A DNA stretch of 64,000 nt from CAYIHX01 sp964363305. Lineage in GTDB: Bacteria; Bdellovibrionota; UBA1018. The notes beneath the pieces are model-generated. The model made no database searches and was not told the DNA's origin. It was given only the letters and a program-made list of their open reading frames with translations. Positions within the stretch are counted from its first letter, which is position 1. Each line of letters opens with the position of its first letter. The stretch spans positions 1 to 64,000 of the forward strand of contig CAYIHX010000002.1 in NCBI GenBank assembly GCA_964363305.1, read 5' to 3'. Position numbers and translations under genes: made by a program. Below are positions 43,761 through 52,659 of the stretch, in pieces.

Positions 43761-44047
43761 CCGGCCCCCTTTTGCCGTACTTCGAGAGTTCGGACGCTCC
43801 GGCCAGCTTCCTTGCTGGTCCGGGCATTGAGATCAAGACTATGATCACCCACCATCCTAGCGGGCCGAGTCACCTGTCCTGTTTCCTGGATTGTTGACAC
43901 TGCAACATGCCCGACGGTGTTTCCACCGCTCTTCTCATCTTCCATGACGATCGGGCGTCCGAACCGCTCATCGCGGCAACTTGTCTGGTCCATCTTCAAA
44001 GAGGGACCGATAAAATCATCGAGAACAAAATCCATCCACTGAATCAC
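43757..44047 (-). CDS. small unknown protein encoded between flgI and flgJ
   Basis: 96 residues from a GTG that overlaps the flgI stop (GTGA), with GGAG 5 nt ahead; its stop overlaps the flgJ ATG (ATGA). No signal peptide and no membrane segment; the protein is polar, with a possible strand/helix region VGHVAVSTIQETGQVTRPAR and a tail rich in Arg/Lys. I do not recognise it. The double coupling strongly suggests a real cytoplasmic or rod-exported flagellar component of this lineage. Confidence 0.7.
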   Translation of the reverse strand: MIQWMDFVLDDFIGPSLKMDQTSCRDERFGRPIVMEDEKSGGNTVGHVAVSTIQETGQVTRPARMVGDHSLDLNARTSKEAGRSVRTLEVRQKGAG

Positions 44048-45078
44048 ATGATCTCCAATTCGGCCTGCAAGGCGCCGACTTCTTTCAAAGTTTGAAAAAT
44101 AGCGGTCAAATCTTTCGGTTGAACACCGAGACTGTTGAGGGCCTTCACAAGCTCGGAAACGCTTGCCGACCTCTTGATCTCGTTCACATGCAACGTCTTG
44201 GTCTCCGCATTAGGTCCACTGCCTCCGACCTCGATCGAGAGATCGCCATGAGCGATCGCGACGGGCGAAAGCCCAATCCGCTCTCCCATAACGACTGTCC
44301 CGGTGCGTTCATTCAGGACCACCCTCGCCCGCGAATCTGGGTTCACCTGAATATTCTCCATCATCGCGACAAGCTCAACGGCGCTCCCCTCATAATTGAA
44401 TGGCGCAATGATATCGATCGTCCCGCTATCTCGGGCACTTGCGTACTTTCCGCCCAGTTCAGCGTTGATCACCGCCGCAACTCGCGCCGCCGTCGTGAAA
44501 TCGGGATTATGCAACGAGAGCCGAAAGCTCTTCTTCGAATTAAAGTTCGTATCAACATCCTTTTCAATGAATGCGCCAGCCGCAACCCGACCTACCGTCG
44601 GAAAGTTCTTGGTCGTCCCGTCTGCCACCGATCCGATGCTGATGGTTCCCTGTGCTACCGCATAAACATTCTGGTCGCCGGCCCGAAGCGGCGTGACCAG
44701 GAGTACACCGCCCTCTAAACTCGCCGAATCGCCGATTGAGCTCACGGTGACATCGATCCGGTTTCCGACCCGGGCGAAAGGAGGAAGCTTTGCGGTTACG
44801 ATGACCGCTGCGGCGTTTTTTGACTTCACCGCCGCATTGTTCTGAACGTCTAGGCCGAGCTTCGAAAACAGCCTAGAAAGCGACTGTCCCGTGACCTCCG
44901 TGCTAGAGTCGCCCGTCCCCTTAAGGCCCACGACAATTCCATACCCAATCAGAATATTCTCTCGAACACCCTTCACGGTCGCTACGTCCTTCAGGCGAGC
45001 CCCGCTCGCAATAGAAGGAAAGCCAACGATGAGCATAGCAACGCTGATGCTACTGAACCACTTCAACGCGATATTCAT
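44044..45078 (-). CDS. flgI: flagellar P-ring protein FlgI
   Basis: 344 residues. A signal peptide (cleavage near IASGA) is followed by RLKDVATVKGVRENILIGYGIVVGL, GTGDSS and a C-terminal LNSLGVQPKDLTAIFQTLKEVGALQAELEI, all typical of FlgI. It forms the ring in the peptidoglycan layer, assisted by FlgA. It overlaps flgH by 29 nt, unusually long for a flagellar pair. Confidence 0.97.
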   Translation of the reverse strand: MNIALKWFSSISVAMLIVGFPSIASGARLKDVATVKGVRENILIGYGIVVGLKGTGDSSTEVTGQSLSRLFSKLGLDVQNNAAVKSKNAAAVIVTAKLPPFARVGNRIDVTVSSIGDSASLEGGVLLVTPLRAGDQNVYAVAQGTISIGSVADGTTKNFPTVGRVAAGAFIEKDVDTNFNSKKSFRLSLHNPDFTTAARVAAVINAELGGKYASARDSGTIDIIAPFNYEGSAVELVAMMENIQVNPDSRARVVLNERTGTVVMGERIGLSPVAIAHGDLSIEVGGSGPNAETKTLHVNEIKRSASVSELVKALNSLGVQPKDLTAIFQTLKEVGALQAELEIM

Positions 45079-46054
45079 ACAACTTTCCCGAGGTCACTGT
45101 ATCCTCGTCACCGATATCCGATCCCTTCAAAATCCCCAAAAGACTAACGAGCTTACTTCCCCCTCGATAGGGTATCCGCTTGGTACCCCGAACCTTGTAA
45201 TTCCCGTTCGGATACCTCTGCACGATTTCCGTCATGAACGTCTCGCCCGCTTTCACTCCCAGCGAAGGTCCCACATCAATTTCTGCCATACTTGCGGCTG
45301 TTCCCGTTTTCTCGTCGGCGCCCTTAGCCGCCGGTGGCGGAGCCCCCTCTGCGGGATCTTGCCGACCCGGAGCCGCCTGGGCTGCCCCCGCTCGATCCGT
45401 TCCAGTAACCGCCGCCTTCTGCATCGTGCGAATCTGGGCAGCTGCAACCTCGACTTCTCGCTCTGGAGGAGAAAGTGTCCGCGTTATATCGAGACCGATA
45501 TCCTTCAGAAGACTCTCTTCTATGGTCACCGCGACGATGTCGCCTACGCTGCGAACTCGGTTTTTGGTAAAAAAGTAATTTGTCTGTCCATTCGAAGCCC
45601 ACAACGAGCCTTCGTTAGGCGCCTCATCGAGAAAATCGGCGCGGGTTGCCCGTTGCCCATTCTTGTACTGACGTTTCACTGAGGGCGCCATCTGGGGATT
45701 ATTTCTGAAGCTGGGGCTTTCCTCCGCCTCGTTCAACGAACCGCGTAGTCGATCCCGCTGATTGTTGGCCAAATTATCGTGGCTAACCCAAGAGTCTCGG
45801 CCTCTGCCATGAGCCGCGTACGAGGCAGGCGATCGATCGTGATGTCCAACTGTTCCATACGCGTCTGGGGCCATCGAACCGGGATCATCATCCAACATTC
45901 CACGCTCTGCCCACATCCCCCCGCGAACCGGCTCCTGCGCCGCCGCATCAGCGTCATCGAAATCAGGACGAAGAACACCAGAAAGTTGTGTGCACCCAGA
46001 CAGAATAAACAGAGCCGACGCAAGAACGAAGTGCCGGAGAACCGAATGGCTCAT
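45050..46054 (-). CDS. flgH: flagellar L-ring lipoprotein FlgH
   Basis: 334 residues, about 100 longer than enterobacterial FlgH. The lipobox is LSGC. A long polar region (about 30-175) precedes the conserved part: VRSVGDIVAVTIEES, then an Ala/Pro/Gly-rich insert, then GETFMTEIVQRYPNGNYKVRG and TVTSGKLYEYRVEVVQ. The outer membrane L ring implies an LPS-type outer membrane. It overlaps flgA by ATGA. Confidence 0.95.
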   Translation of the reverse strand: MSHSVLRHFVLASALFILSGCTQLSGVLRPDFDDADAAAQEPVRGGMWAERGMLDDDPGSMAPDAYGTVGHHDRSPASYAAHGRGRDSWVSHDNLANNQRDRLRGSLNEAEESPSFRNNPQMAPSVKRQYKNGQRATRADFLDEAPNEGSLWASNGQTNYFFTKNRVRSVGDIVAVTIEESLLKDIGLDITRTLSPPEREVEVAAAQIRTMQKAAVTGTDRAGAAQAAPGRQDPAEGAPPPAAKGADEKTGTAASMAEIDVGPSLGVKAGETFMTEIVQRYPNGNYKVRGTKRIPYRGGSKLVSLLGILKGSDIGDEDTVTSGKLYEYRVEVVQ

Positions 46055-46761
46055 AGCTCGACCTCCACTATGCCGCCCTCAATCAAACGCCCGACCAGGG
46101 TTCTCTTGGTCTTCATCGAGGTCACCCGAATTTTTTGGTTCAAGTACCCAGGCTCTTCAGCCATTCCCTGCGTCGTCAAGGCGACCCGACCTGCAATGAC
46201 TTTGAGGCGAACCATCTCACCTTTTCTTAGGTTGGGAACCCGTTGAACCGCGCTCGTCAACACGGGACTACCCTCCAAAAGCGTATTTCGAGCCTCTAAG
46301 CCAGCTACTGGCTCTTCTGGCGAAAGAATAAGCCCCCTGACCTCAGCGATCAGCCCACGGGTTACATCCACCGTTTGAATCGAAAAATTGTCCGGAGAAA
46401 GAACACTCCCAGGAGCGGCCCTTTGTCTCGGGATCCACGCCTTAGCTAAAAGCGTGTATTGAATGCTTCCGACGGACGTCGCTGTCGCACCTCCTCTAGG
46501 GTCAACACTCAGAACCTGAATAGCCATTTCGCCGGGCCGCTTTTCGTGGAGTACCGTGACCTTCTCAATCCGTGATCTGGGCATATTTCCTGCTTCCCAA
46601 GCGATGTCCCCATGCAGCTGAACTTGAAAAATCGGAAATTTTTTCTTTAGCTCTGCCCTGACGCCGTCGACCAGGTAAGACGAAGACACGGTAGCTGCGT
46701 TGGCAATGCCGACCACCCCTGTACCCAAGGCTATCATGATAGTTAAAACGAATCGGATCAT
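46051..46761 (-). CDS. flgA: P-ring assembly chaperone FlgA
   Basis: 236 residues. A signal peptide is followed by the N-terminal domain, then the SAF domain (PGSVLSPDNFSIQTVDVT) and the VRLKVIAGRVALTTQGMAEEPG, IRVTSMKTKRTLVGRL ending that are typical of FlgA. It helps FlgI assemble in the periplasm. It lies 20 nt after flgG. Confidence 0.94.
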   Translation of the reverse strand: MIRFVLTIMIALGTGVVGIANAATVSSSYLVDGVRAELKKKFPIFQVQLHGDIAWEAGNMPRSRIEKVTVLHEKRPGEMAIQVLSVDPRGGATATSVGSIQYTLLAKAWIPRQRAAPGSVLSPDNFSIQTVDVTRGLIAEVRGLILSPEEPVAGLEARNTLLEGSPVLTSAVQRVPNLRKGEMVRLKVIAGRVALTTQGMAEEPGYLNQKIRVTSMKTKRTLVGRLIEGGIVEVEL

Positions 46762-46781
46762 GTTCTCAACCTGCTCCTCAG

Positions 46782-47564
46782 CTATTTAATCGCGGAAGTT
46801 GCGCCCATCATTTCGTCAGCAACCTTCATAACCTTTGTATTCATCTCGTAGGCCCGCTGGGTTTGAATCATTTCAACCATGCTATTGGGGACATTGACGT
46901 TCGACCCCTCCAGGGCGCCCTGCTGAATCAGACCCGCTCCATCCTCACCTGGCGTGTTTTGAAGCGGTTGGCCGCTTGCGGCGGTGGCGCGATAGATCCC
47001 CGCACCCGACGTCATCAACCCTTCTTCATTTACAAACCGCACCAACTGAAGTTGCCCCAGCTCCTGCTCTTCGCCATGCGCCATCTGAGCGATCACTTGA
47101 CCCGACGGAGAGATGACAATGTTGTTCGAGTTGGGCGGAATCTGAATTTGTGGGATGAGCTGCGCCCCGTTGGTCAACAGCAGCCTTCCCTGGTTATCCC
47201 GCTTGAACGCACCTGTGCGAGTATATCCGACATCGCCATTCGGCATCTGAACCGGGAAAAATCCTGGCCCCTCAATCATGAGATCAAACGGATGATAGGT
47301 CATCTTGGCTGGACCTACTTCGAAAATCTTATGTTGAGCTGCGACCTTAACGCCCATGCCTTGCTGAACACCTACCGGCGATTGAGATGCCGCACCCAGC
47401 GCACCGCCCGGTTCCTTGATGGTTTCGTACATGAGATCCTGAAATTCGTTTCGACCTCGCTTGTAACCATCCGTATTGGCGTTGGCCATGTCGTTGGCAA
47501 GTCGTTCGATGTTCCTCGACTGCGCTTCGAGGCCTGACGCGGCCGTTGTTAGTGCGCGGATCAT
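46782..47564 (-). CDS. flgG: flagellar distal rod protein FlgG
   Basis: 260 residues, a standard length. The N-terminal ERLANDMANANTDGYKRGRNEFQDL, the central GYTRTGAFKRDNQGRLLLTNG and the C-terminal LEGSNVNVPNSMVEMIQTQRAYEMNTKVMK match FlgG. It forms the distal rod, with periplasm-spanning length. Confidence 0.97.
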   Translation of the reverse strand: MIRALTTAASGLEAQSRNIERLANDMANANTDGYKRGRNEFQDLMYETIKEPGGALGAASQSPVGVQQGMGVKVAAQHKIFEVGPAKMTYHPFDLMIEGPGFFPVQMPNGDVGYTRTGAFKRDNQGRLLLTNGAQLIPQIQIPPNSNNIVISPSGQVIAQMAHGEEQELGQLQLVRFVNEEGLMTSGAGIYRATAASGQPLQNTPGEDGAGLIQQGALEGSNVNVPNSMVEMIQTQRAYEMNTKVMKVADEMMGATSAIK

Positions 47565-47589
47565 CCTATTTGTCCTGGGCTAATCATGA

Positions 47590-48489
47590 TCAAAGCCTCC
47601 CCAAGTCATTTGCTTCGCGCTGCATGAGCTCGCCGTAGGTCTTCATGGCCTTCAGATCCTGCTCAAACATTCGATTAGCCTTGATCAGATTCGTCATCTC
47701 CTCGATTGGGTTCACGTTCGAAGTCTCAATGACGCCCTGTTTGACGATCGACCGCTCTCCCACCCGAGCTAGATTTTCGGGCGAGGAGTTCGCAAACAGT
47801 TGCCCCGCCTGCTTCCGTAACTGGGAAGGCTGGGCGAACTCGACCACTGAGAGTTGCCCGACCTTGTTTTCTCCCGCAAAAATCTCACCTTTTTCCGTGA
47901 TCGAGATATTCACCCCTCGATCGCGCAAATTAATGAACCGCGCTGCTTCGTCGCCCATCAACCCCTGTCCAGCCGCGACTCCTCCTTGAGTCGGCTGCCC
48001 TCCTTGGCTCGGCTGAACGGCTGAGGCTGGTAGCGCGGTAGCCAGCCCTCCGGGTTGAGCAGCCAGCACGGGGTATCCTTCAGTGGTCACTAATCGGCCG
48101 TCCATGGCCACCTTGAGACTTCCTTGTCTCGTATAGCGAACACCGTCGGGCGTGCTGACCTCAAAAAAACCGCCTCCATCAATCGCGAGATCGAGTGGAT
48201 TGTTGGTTACTTTCAGGTTCCCTTGTCGAAAATTCGTGTAGGTTCCATCGACCACCACAAACGACTGGTCCTTGCCGTCGAGGGGATAGAGATCCTTATC
48301 TTTTACGGGACCACGGGGAATATCCTGGGCCACGGGTTCGCGCTCGAGAACGCTCATGTACTCCCGGAATGCCGGCAGGTCTTTCTTAAAGCCGTCGGTG
48401 TCCGCGTTTGCGAGATTGTTCGCCACAACATCGACCGCTTGCGCTTGCGCGGCCGCTCCTGATGCTGTGACCCAAAACCCTGTCGCCAT
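47590..48489 (-). CDS. flgF: flagellar proximal rod protein FlgF
   Basis: 299 residues from the ATG at 48489, which has AAGGGG ahead; the frame runs upstream through the promoter region and is not coding there. The N-terminus AVDVVANNLANADTDGFKK and the C-terminus IETSNVNPIEEMTNLIKANRMFEQDLK are those of a rod protein. An insertion rich in Gln, Gly, Pro and Ala (about residues 155-190) is unusual. As the first gene after a sigma-54 box, it opens the operon. Confidence 0.9.
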   Translation of the reverse strand: MATGFWVTASGAAAQAQAVDVVANNLANADTDGFKKDLPAFREYMSVLEREPVAQDIPRGPVKDKDLYPLDGKDQSFVVVDGTYTNFRQGNLKVTNNPLDLAIDGGGFFEVSTPDGVRYTRQGSLKVAMDGRLVTTEGYPVLAAQPGGLATALPASAVQPSQGGQPTQGGVAAGQGLMGDEAARFINLRDRGVNISITEKGEIFAGENKVGQLSVVEFAQPSQLRKQAGQLFANSSPENLARVGERSIVKQGVIETSNVNPIEEMTNLIKANRMFEQDLKAMKTYGELMQREANDLGRL

Positions 48490-48532
48490 CCCTAGTCCCC
48501 TTTGGAAGCTTCCTGCCTCCTGGGTAAGATTT

Positions 48533-48548
48533 AGCAATCGGCATGCCG
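48533..48548 (-). promoter_or_regulatory. sigma-54 promoter of the flgF-...-fliW operon
   Basis: The minus strand reads CGGCATGCCGATTGCT. Compared with TGGCAC-N5-TTGCW, the GG and GC elements are at the required 10-nt spacing and only two positions differ. The predicted start is about 34 nt ahead of the flgF ATG. Upstream, at about 48585-48602, GAATTT-N6-AAATTC and CTGAA-N2-TTCAG inverted repeats overlap and may be enhancer-binding protein sites. Confidence 0.7.
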
Positions 48549-48689
48549 AAAATTTTCTTGAGGGAAAATCACCTCGCCGACCGAATTTCTCTGAAAATTC
48601 AGGCACCTCAACTATGAAGCGGCTACCGCGTCACTCCTCTGACAGGAAAAAAGAACCTAGACCCGGCAAATATTTGCTACTTTATACCC

Positions 48690-49532
48690 GTGCTACTCAC
48701 TTCAAAACCCATCCTGGAAAGTCACAAACCGGACCTACTGGCCAGGGCCGAGGCCGTCCAGCGGAAGCGGGGCACCCCACCTCACCTCGCCGTTTTGATC
48801 GTCGGTGAAGACCCGGCCAGCCAGATCTATGTTCGCAGCAAAGGGAACAAGGCTCGAGAGCATGGCATCTCTTCTGAAACCATCACTCTACCGGCCAGCA
48901 CCGCTCCGGAAGAAGTCTACCGTCAGATCACAGACCTCAATCGCAACCCAGCAGTCGACGGAATCTTAATTCAACGCCCACTCCCTCCGTCTTTCAGTGA
49001 GGAGCAGGTTTCCTATTGGATCACGCCCGAAAAGGACGTCGATGCGTTTCATCCCGAAAATGTGGGCCGACTCACCCTCGGCCTCTCCTGCTTTCAGCCC
49101 TGCACTCCGGCCGGGGTGATGGAGATCCTTCGCCACTACGGAATACAGACCACTGGGAAGGTGGCCTGTATCGTCGGGCGCAGCTCCATCGTGGGGAAGC
49201 CCATGGCTACCTTGCTTCTCCAGGCCGACGCCACCGTCATCCAGTGCCATTCACGTACGCGTGACCTCGCAGCCCACACACGCCAAGCTGACATCCTCGT
49301 CGTTGCGGCCGGGAAAGCTAGGCTCATCGAGGCCCGGCACGTGAAGCCGGGCGCTGTAGTCATCGACGTCGGAATGCATAGGGACGAAAATAACCGCCTC
49401 TGTGGGGATGTTCGCTTTGATGAAGTTCAACCCATTGCCTCAGCGATCACGCCGGTACCGGGTGGCGTCGGCCCCATGACCATTTTGCGTCTTCTTGAAA
49501 ACACCGTTCTATCCGCAGAAAGAAAATTATGA
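48690..49532 (+). CDS. folD: methylenetetrahydrofolate dehydrogenase/cyclohydrolase FolD
   Basis: 280 residues from a GTG at 48690. SQIYVRSKGNKA holds the catalytic lysine, followed by DGILIQRPLPP, the KDVDAFHPENVGRL loop, VGRSSIVGKPMA (NADP site) and TPVPGGVGPMT. FolD interconverts methylene-, methenyl- and formyl-THF. It overlaps gcvT by ATGA; gcvT makes methylene-THF, so substrate supply and use are coupled. Confidence 0.96.
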   Translation: MLLTSKPILESHKPDLLARAEAVQRKRGTPPHLAVLIVGEDPASQIYVRSKGNKAREHGISSETITLPASTAPEEVYRQITDLNRNPAVDGILIQRPLPPSFSEEQVSYWITPEKDVDAFHPENVGRLTLGLSCFQPCTPAGVMEILRHYGIQTTGKVACIVGRSSIVGKPMATLLLQADATVIQCHSRTRDLAAHTRQADILVVAAGKARLIEARHVKPGAVVIDVGMHRDENNRLCGDVRFDEVQPIASAITPVPGGVGPMTILRLLENTVLSAERKL

Positions 49533-50653
49533 GCCTCAAGCGAACCGCGCTTTACGACGAACATGTCCGCCTCTCGGGCCGACTTATCGACTTCGGTGGC
49601 TGGGAGCTCCCCGTTCAGTACTCGGGTGTCATAGACGAACACCTGGCTTGCCGCACAAGCGCGGGTCTATTTGATGTCAGTCATATGGGCGAGGTTCTCC
49701 TTGAAGGCCAGGGAGCCGAGTCCTTCCTGAACTGGCTGGTTTCGAACAATGTCGCGAAGCTTGCGATTGGGCAGGCGCAGTACAGCGTCATGTGTAACTT
49801 CGAAGGAGGCCTAGTCGATGATCTCGTGATCTACCGACGGGCCGCCGATCGTTTCCTCGTGGTGATCAACGCGAGCAACACGGAAAAGGACGTCGCCTGG
49901 ATGAAGGCCCGATTGGCCGAGTTTGCTCCAAAGCACCCGCACCTTCCGGTCCGTTTTGACCACGCCAGCGACCGGTTCAGCCAAATTGCCATCCAAGGAA
50001 GGACCGCCGAGGCAATCACCCAGAAACTTACCCGAACGCCGCTATCGGAAATCAAAACCTATTGGTTCACCGAGGGGACGACTTGCGACTCGGTTCCGAC
50101 CCTGATCGCCAGGACTGGGTATACCGGGGAGGATGGATTCGAGCTCTACGTACCTTGGGCCGAGGGTCCGCGTGTTTGGCGCGCCCTTCTCGAAGCGGGT
50201 ACTGATTTAGGTCTGAAACCGTGCGGACTCGGAGCAAGAGATACGCTCCGAACGGAAATGAAATACCCGCTCTACGGAAACGAACTCACGGACGAGACCA
50301 ACCCGATCGAAGCGGGGGTGGGTTGGGTCACAAAGTTGGACAAGGGCGACTTCGTCGGGCGCGACCGCATTCTTCCGATCAAAGAAAGCGGTCCACGACG
50401 GAAATTGGTCGGCTTCAGGGCCCTTGATCGGGGGATCCCGCGGCACGGCTATCCTATTTATGATCAGACCGGCGCAAAAAAAATCGGCGTCATAACGAGT
50501 GGAACCCAATCACCCTGCTTGAAACATGCGATCGCCATTGGTTATGTAGAGACTCCGTATGCGGAGATCGGAAGCCGGGTGACGGTCGACGTGCGCGGGC
50601 AAAAAATTTCGACCGAAGTAGTCGCCACCCCTTTTTATAAACGCCCCTACTGA
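49529..50653 (+). CDS. gcvT: glycine cleavage system T protein (aminomethyltransferase)
   Basis: 374 residues. GGWELPVQY, the FDVSHMGEV motif, TRTGYTGEDGFELY-type segment (IARTGYTGEDGFELY) and GARDTLRTEMKYPLYGNEL are typical. It moves the methylene group from the H protein to THF. It is coupled to folD, and gcvH starts 12 nt later. Confidence 0.97.
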   Translation: MSLKRTALYDEHVRLSGRLIDFGGWELPVQYSGVIDEHLACRTSAGLFDVSHMGEVLLEGQGAESFLNWLVSNNVAKLAIGQAQYSVMCNFEGGLVDDLVIYRRAADRFLVVINASNTEKDVAWMKARLAEFAPKHPHLPVRFDHASDRFSQIAIQGRTAEAITQKLTRTPLSEIKTYWFTEGTTCDSVPTLIARTGYTGEDGFELYVPWAEGPRVWRALLEAGTDLGLKPCGLGARDTLRTEMKYPLYGNELTDETNPIEAGVGWVTKLDKGDFVGRDRILPIKESGPRRKLVGFRALDRGIPRHGYPIYDQTGAKKIGVITSGTQSPCLKHAIAIGYVETPYAEIGSRVTVDVRGQKISTEVVATPFYKRPY

Positions 50654-50665
50654 GGAACCAAGTCC

Positions 50666-51052
50666 ATGGGATACCCAACTGAATTCCGCTATACGAAAGA
50701 TCACGAGTGGGCCAAGGCCGAAGGGAACCTCGTCACGATCGGGATCACCGACCACGCCCAGAGCGCTCTGGGCGACGTTGTTTTCGTCGAACTGCCGGAG
50801 GTCGGGCGAGAGCTCAAGTCACATGAGACTTTTGGCGTCGTCGAAAGCATCAAGGCGGTTTCCGATCTCTATTCGCCCTTGACCGGAAAGGTGACGGAAA
50901 CGAACGCCTCGGTCATCGATGATCCAGCTAGTATCAACCGAGACGCCCATGGCGCTGCTTGGCTCATTAAGATGGAAATCGCTCATCCATCTGCTCTTTC
51001 CGAACTGATGGACGCCCCAGCGTACGAAGCCTTCGTCGCAACGCTCAAGTAA
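50666..51052 (+). CDS. gcvH: glycine cleavage system H protein
   Basis: 128 residues. The lipoyl lysine is Lys63 in ESIKAVSDLYSPLTG; YTKDHEWAK and IGITDHAQSALGD are standard. It carries the aminomethyl group between P, T and L proteins. Confidence 0.97.
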   Translation: MGYPTEFRYTKDHEWAKAEGNLVTIGITDHAQSALGDVVFVELPEVGRELKSHETFGVVESIKAVSDLYSPLTGKVTETNASVIDDPASINRDAHGAAWLIKMEIAHPSALSELMDAPAYEAFVATLK

Positions 51053-51066
51053 CCGTCACAAATCAG

Positions 51067-52659
51067 ATGAGAAACCAATTCTTTATCGTCTCGGCACTCC
51101 TGTTTATCCTGGTTGGAGTAGGCAGCTACCTTTGGCATCCTATCGCCTTCCTGTTCGGCTTTCTCGTTCCGCTTTTCTTGCTCGGCCTGGCCGATATCTT
51201 TCAGAGCCAACACACCGTACGAAGAAATTTTCCGGTGATCGGTCATGGCCGCTACCTTCTGGAAAAAATTCGTCCCGAAATAAATCAGTACTTCATCGAG
51301 TCGAATCTGGACGGCAGGCCTTTCAGCCGGGAAAGACGCTCCGTGATCTACCAGCGCTCTAAAAACGTCACCGATACGGTGCCGTTTGGCACCCAAGATG
51401 ACGTCTATCGAGAAGGCTATGAATGGATCAATCATTCCCTGATTCCTGCCCCCCTGATGCACACAGATCCGCGGGTACGAATCGGGGGTGACCGATGTAA
51501 GCAACCCTACGACGCATCTCTTTTCAACATCTCCGCCATGAGCTACGGCGCGCTCTCAAAAAACGCCATCCTGGCGCTCAACCTCGGCGCAAAAAATCGA
51601 GGATTCTATCACAACACCGGCGAGGGCGGACTCAGCCCGTACCACCAGGAGGGCGGGGGCGACCTCGTTTGGCAAATAGGGACGGGCTACTTCGGCGCCC
51701 GTGACAAAGTCGGAAATTTTTCGGCTCAAGAATTTCAGAAACGGGCGATCCTTCCACAGGTCCGAATGATCGAAATTAAACTCTCGCAAGGAGCAAAACC
51801 CGGCCATGGAGGAATCCTGCCAGCACGCAAAGTCACAGCGGAAATCGCGGCAATTCGTGGTGTAGAAATCGGTAAAGACGTTTTATCGCCCCCTTCCCAC
51901 TCTGCCTTCTCCACACCGATCGAGCTTCTCCAATTTGTCGATCAACTCCGCGAACTCTCCGGGGGCAAGCCCGTCGGATTTAAACTTTGCCTAGGAAAGC
52001 GCCGTGAATTTTTTTCGATCTGCAAGGCCATGCTGGAGACCGGCCTCTTGCCAGATTTCATTAATATAGACGGCGGCGAAGGCGGTACAGGGGCCGCGCC
52101 ACTGGAGTTTTCTAACTCTGTGGGGACCCCTCTCAACGACGGTTTGATCTTTGTGCATAACGCGCTTGTGGGGTTGGGTCTCAGGAAAAAAATTCGCGTC
52201 ATCTGCGCCGGCAAGATCTCAACTGGCTTCAACCTAGCTTCCAAATTTGCCTTAGGCGCGGACATCTGCAACTCAGCCAGAGGCATGATGTTCGCGCTGG
52301 GCTGCATCCAGGCTCTGCGATGCAATTCGAATGATTGCCCCACGGGAGTCGCGACCCAGAATCCCTCACTCATGAAGGGGCTCGACGTCGGCAACAAGGC
52401 CGACCGGGTCGCTAGTTTTCACAAAAACACCCTTCATAGCTTTCTCGAGGTCATTGCGGCGGCAGGTCTCAAGGACCCGACTGAGCTTCGGCCCTGGCAT
52501 ATTCAACGAAGAGTGAATTCAACCGACGTAAAACACTACGGAGAAATCTATACCTATCTGGAACCCGGCGCACTCCTGGGCCCCGATATTCCCGAGGGAT
52601 ACCGCCGCCCATGGAAGGCCGCGGCGGCGCACACCTTTGATGCGCTCAGTGGTCCTTAG
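51067..52659 (+). CDS. FMN-binding glutamate synthase-like protein with N-terminal membrane anchor
   Basis: 530 residues. Two close hydrophobic segments (about 4-42) anchor the protein. The rest is a glutamate synthase central FMN barrel: SAMSYGALSKNAILAL, NTGEGGLSPYH, KPGHGGILP, the IDGGEGGTGAAP loop and the 3Fe-4S cysteines in the region CIQALRCNSNDCPTG. The amidotransferase and NAD(P)H domains are absent. Such stand-alone proteins are common, but their substrates are not settled. It follows gcvH by 14 nt and shares its last bases with the convergent gcvP (TTAG). Confidence 0.9.
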   Translation: MRNQFFIVSALLFILVGVGSYLWHPIAFLFGFLVPLFLLGLADIFQSQHTVRRNFPVIGHGRYLLEKIRPEINQYFIESNLDGRPFSRERRSVIYQRSKNVTDTVPFGTQDDVYREGYEWINHSLIPAPLMHTDPRVRIGGDRCKQPYDASLFNISAMSYGALSKNAILALNLGAKNRGFYHNTGEGGLSPYHQEGGGDLVWQIGTGYFGARDKVGNFSAQEFQKRAILPQVRMIEIKLSQGAKPGHGGILPARKVTAEIAAIRGVEIGKDVLSPPSHSAFSTPIELLQFVDQLRELSGGKPVGFKLCLGKRREFFSICKAMLETGLLPDFINIDGGEGGTGAAPLEFSNSVGTPLNDGLIFVHNALVGLGLRKKIRVICAGKISTGFNLASKFALGADICNSARGMMFALGCIQALRCNSNDCPTGVATQNPSLMKGLDVGNKADRVASFHKNTLHSFLEVIAAAGLKDPTELRPWHIQRRVNSTDVKHYGEIYTYLEPGALLGPDIPEGYRRPWKAAAAHTFDALSGP

